From contig NZ_AUBU01000015.1 in assembly GCF_000429405.1 (NCBI RefSeq), forward strand, positions 1-64,000: a DNA stretch of 64,000 nt, in the 5' to 3' direction. Position 1 is the stretch's first letter. The number at the start of each line of letters is the position of its first letter. The DNA is from Algoriphagus marincola DSM 16067. GTDB taxonomy: Bacteria > Bacteroidota > Bacteroidia > Cytophagales > Cyclobacteriaceae. Made by a program: the position numbers and the translations under genes. Below the pieces are notes generated by a model, which did not search any database, had not been told where the DNA came from, and saw only the letters and a program-made list of their open reading frames with translations. Of the stretch, positions 61,760 through 64,000 are shown piece after piece.

Positions 61760-64000
61760 TTACGCTTCGTTTTTGTCTTTATTTCTGATTTTGGTAAAGT
61801 ACCAAACGTTTGGACTCACGTTGATCTCTTCCAATACGTGGTAAGCCCGCTCTTCATTGACTTCCTTCAGAGCAGAAGTTGAGTTTTCCTCAATCTTCAA
61901 GAGCTTGGATACACGGCTTTCCGGATCATTCATATCTCCGAATACCAATGCATCGGTTGGACATGCCGTAGCACAAGCCACGTTGATATCTCCGTCTTTT
62001 ACTTTACGCTTCTCACGCTTAGCCTCCAGCTTACCAGCTTGAATTCGCTGCACGCACATTGAGCACTTCTCCATCACGCCTCGAACTCGTACAGTCACGT
62101 CAGGATTCAATACCATCTTACCCAAATCATCGTTTTGAGCCACATTGACTCCAGCGAATTGAGTATTGTCATGGTACTTGAACCAATTGAATCGACGAAC
62201 CTTGTAAGGACAGTTGTTAGCACAGTAACGCGTACCGATACAACGGTTGTAAGTCATTTGGTTCAACCCTTCAGAAGAGTGAGTGGTCGCAGCTACTGGA
62301 CATACAGTCTCGCAAGGTGCATTATTACACTGCTGACACATCATTGGCTGGAAGGTAACTTCTGGATTTTCAGAAGCTTTTTCCAAACCTGACAAATCAT
62401 CTGCTGCAGCATCTGAAGAGTAATATCTATCGATACGGATCCAAGCCATCTCACGACGATTCAAGACCTCTTCTTTACCTACTACAGCGACGTTGTTTTC
62501 TACTTGACAGGCTACAGAACAAGCCGAGCAGCCGATACAGGAGTTCATATCAATGGCCAATCCCCAGTGATGCTGAGAATATTGATGCCCTTTCCACAAG
62601 GAAATCTTAGAAGGCTTGATAAATTCGCCTTCCTTGTAGATTTCCGGCTTGTATCGCCCTGCAGAAGCATCTTGCTTGTATTCTGAAAGCGTAGCTTCCT
62701 GAATCACGTTTTCACGTGCCATGAAAGTCTGATGTGTCTGCGTTCTTGCAATCTTATAAGAATCACCAGTTACCTCTACAGTCACTCCAGAAGTAATATC
62801 AAAGTTCACAAAGCCAGCAGAAGCATCAAGCAATTCGTAGGCATTCACACCTACGCCATTTGCAACCCTACCTGCCTTGGTTCTTCCGTATCCAACGGCT
62901 AAACCGAAAGTTCCTTCAGCCTGACCTGGCTGGATCAAAATTGGAACAGTGATTTTTTTACCGTTGATAGTTACAGAAGCTTTGCGAGTATTCTCTTCAA
63001 TCATGGTTACTCCATTATCGGAAGCCCATTTTTGAGATACTGTCAAATAATTGTCCCAAGTAGCCTTGGTGATCGGATCCGGAGTTTCCTGAAGCCAAGG
63101 GTTATTGGCAAAGGTACCATTTCCGATAGCTACTTTAGGATATACAATAAGTTCTGCTCCGGAATTATCAGCACTGTAAGTTCTAGCTACTGCTGTAGCA
63201 GCCTCAGTGACATCTCCAATAGGAGCAAATGGAATACCCTCACGCTCTAGGGCGAGCACACCATTGTAAAGTGATTTATCCCAGAAAGTCTGGAATGAAT
63301 CCAAAGTCGCTACTTGTGTGTAGAGACCTGTTTCCCAGTTGTTTCTTAGGAAATCGTAGTAGTTTGTGGTTTCTCCTGCCCAAACCAAAAGTGACTCCTG
63401 CGCCTGACGTGTGTCAAACAGCGGAGAAATGGTTGGTTGAGAAAGTGAATAATGACCTGGTTTTGGTTCGAAATCATTCCAAGCTTCTAAGAAGTGATGA
63501 TCTGGAGCAAGGGCTCCTACCAAAGAAGCTGTTTCATCCATGGTCATATTTGTAGCCAAAGAGAAACGAGCTTTAGATATACCTTCGGCTAATTCTGCAC
63601 CTCTTGGATGATCATATACCGGGTTACAGTTATGGAAAATGACAGCTCCCACTCGACCTGCATTGAGATCAGTGATGAACTGATTCATTTTCGCGTCGTC
63701 TCCCTTTCTAAAGTTAACAGGAGTAGAAAAATCAACTGTAGCTCCATTGTTTCCAAGCAATTCATTGATTGCATGGATGACAGTTTGAACGTTAGGATCG
63801 TTAGAACCTGAAACAACCAAAGAAGCACCTCTGGAAGCCCAAAGGTCATTAGCTGCCTTTTCCAAATTAGCTACTTCAACTGCAGGAGCAGATACCGTAG
63901 CAGCGCCCGCTTTTCGAGCAAGCATATTATAAAGCGCCAAAACAGCCAATCCGCTTTGAGAAGCTTTGATTGGTGAACGATAGTCTGCATTCGCACCAGT
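61760..64000 (-). CDS. actB: Alternative complex III subunit ActB, cut by the window edge
   Basis: The frame stays open to base 64000, giving the last 746 residues; the N-terminus, including any Tat-type leader, is outside. The first part (about 61-480 of this fragment) is a molybdopterin-oxidoreductase-like domain. The last third is a ferredoxin-like domain with four Cys clusters: SCIGCSACSVACQ, CQQCNNAPCETVCPV, CIGTRYCANNCPY and KCSMCVQRI with CATACPTDA. They bind three [4Fe-4S] and one [3Fe-4S] centre by family knowledge. ActA, the pentaheme subunit, would lie further right. Confidence 0.95.
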   Translation of the reverse strand, partial: TGANADYRSPIKASQSGLAVLALYNMLARKAGAATVSAPAVEVANLEKAANDLWASRGASLVVSGSNDPNVQTVIHAINELLGNNGATVDFSTPVNFRKGDDAKMNQFITDLNAGRVGAVIFHNCNPVYDHPRGAELAEGISKARFSLATNMTMDETASLVGALAPDHHFLEAWNDFEPKPGHYSLSQPTISPLFDTRQAQESLLVWAGETTNYYDFLRNNWETGLYTQVATLDSFQTFWDKSLYNGVLALEREGIPFAPIGDVTEAATAVARTYSADNSGAELIVYPKVAIGNGTFANNPWLQETPDPITKATWDNYLTVSQKWASDNGVTMIEENTRKASVTINGKKITVPILIQPGQAEGTFGLAVGYGRTKAGRVANGVGVNAYELLDASAGFVNFDITSGVTVEVTGDSYKIARTQTHQTFMARENVIQEATLSEYKQDASAGRYKPEIYKEGEFIKPSKISLWKGHQYSQHHWGLAIDMNSCIGCSACSVACQVENNVAVVGKEEVLNRREMAWIRIDRYYSSDAAADDLSGLEKASENPEVTFQPMMCQQCNNAPCETVCPVAATTHSSEGLNQMTYNRCIGTRYCANNCPYKVRRFNWFKYHDNTQFAGVNVAQNDDLGKMVLNPDVTVRVRGVMEKCSMCVQRIQAGKLEAKREKRKVKDGDINVACATACPTDALVFGDMNDPESRVSKLLKIEENSTSALKEVNEERAYHVLEEINVSPNVWYFTKIRNKDKNEA

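Noticed and set aside
1..64000. CRISPR array, insertion sequence or prophage
   Set aside because: No regularly spaced direct repeats, transposase, integrase or terminal inverted repeats were seen; the only tRNA has no adjacent integrase gene.

Overview
The window looks like chromosome of a Bacteroidota bacterium in the order Cytophagales, most like the Cyclobacteriaceae (Algoriphagus-type). The support is: type IX secretion (T9SS) proteins (a PorP/SprF protein and three surface proteins with the gliding-motility C-terminal sorting domain), an alternative complex III plus cytochrome c oxidase cluster of the Bacteroidota kind, the long form of IspG, DUF1080 and DUF3667 proteins, and several promoter candidates with the phylum's TAnnTTTG -7 element. 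I see no insertion sequence, prophage, CRISPR array or rRNA gene. One tRNA gene is present.

Layout. 1-200: non-coding, with a terminator and a possible outward promoter. 201-1567: two coupled secreted DUF1080 genes. 1683-5170: acyl-CoA carboxylase beta subunit, M42 aminopeptidase and a BtuF-like protein without signal peptide. 5352-7427: Ppx/GppA phosphatase and an Ldh-family dehydrogenase. 7424-10665: PorP/SprF protein, M48 membrane protease and PhyH-type dioxygenase, all leftward. 10749-23442: three giant T9SS surface proteins, with yaaA one base behind the first. 23548-26220: MFS transporter, small lipoprotein, tRNA-Arg and a predicted outer-membrane barrel. 26248-29953: degenerate PAP2 protein and rpoN, divergent from asnS. 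30012-34962: DUF3667 protein, two MFS transporters and the NAD(P)HX repair enzyme. 35021-37256: ExbB / small membrane protein / ExbD / ExbD motor. 37728-42379: sulfatase, small membrane protein, ispG and an SDR. 42446-49654: a 1234-residue NtrY-like histidine kinase followed by a 1154-residue predicted outer-membrane protein. 49709-64000: the respiratory cluster, leftward, actB-C-D-E-F, ctaC, ctaD, ctaA, ctaB, two subunit III genes, subunit IV, SCO1, DUF420 and a small CxxC membrane protein. actB runs off the right edge.

How the genes work together. The respiratory cluster encodes a quinol:cytochrome c oxidoreductase (ACIII), the oxidase that takes its electrons, and the heme A and copper assembly factors. 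The T9SS locus pairs an outer-membrane PorP/SprF protein, divergently and 83 bp away, with a beta-propeller adhesin-like protein. The next two surface proteins match the last ~868 residues of that adhesin, as if one stalk module were used with and without a propeller head; this locus is the least ordinary part of the window. Several gene starts were moved to an internal ATG or GTG because the longest reading frames begin at TTG codons that lie in promoters or in the preceding gene. All functions are inferred from sequence motifs read by eye; no searches were run.
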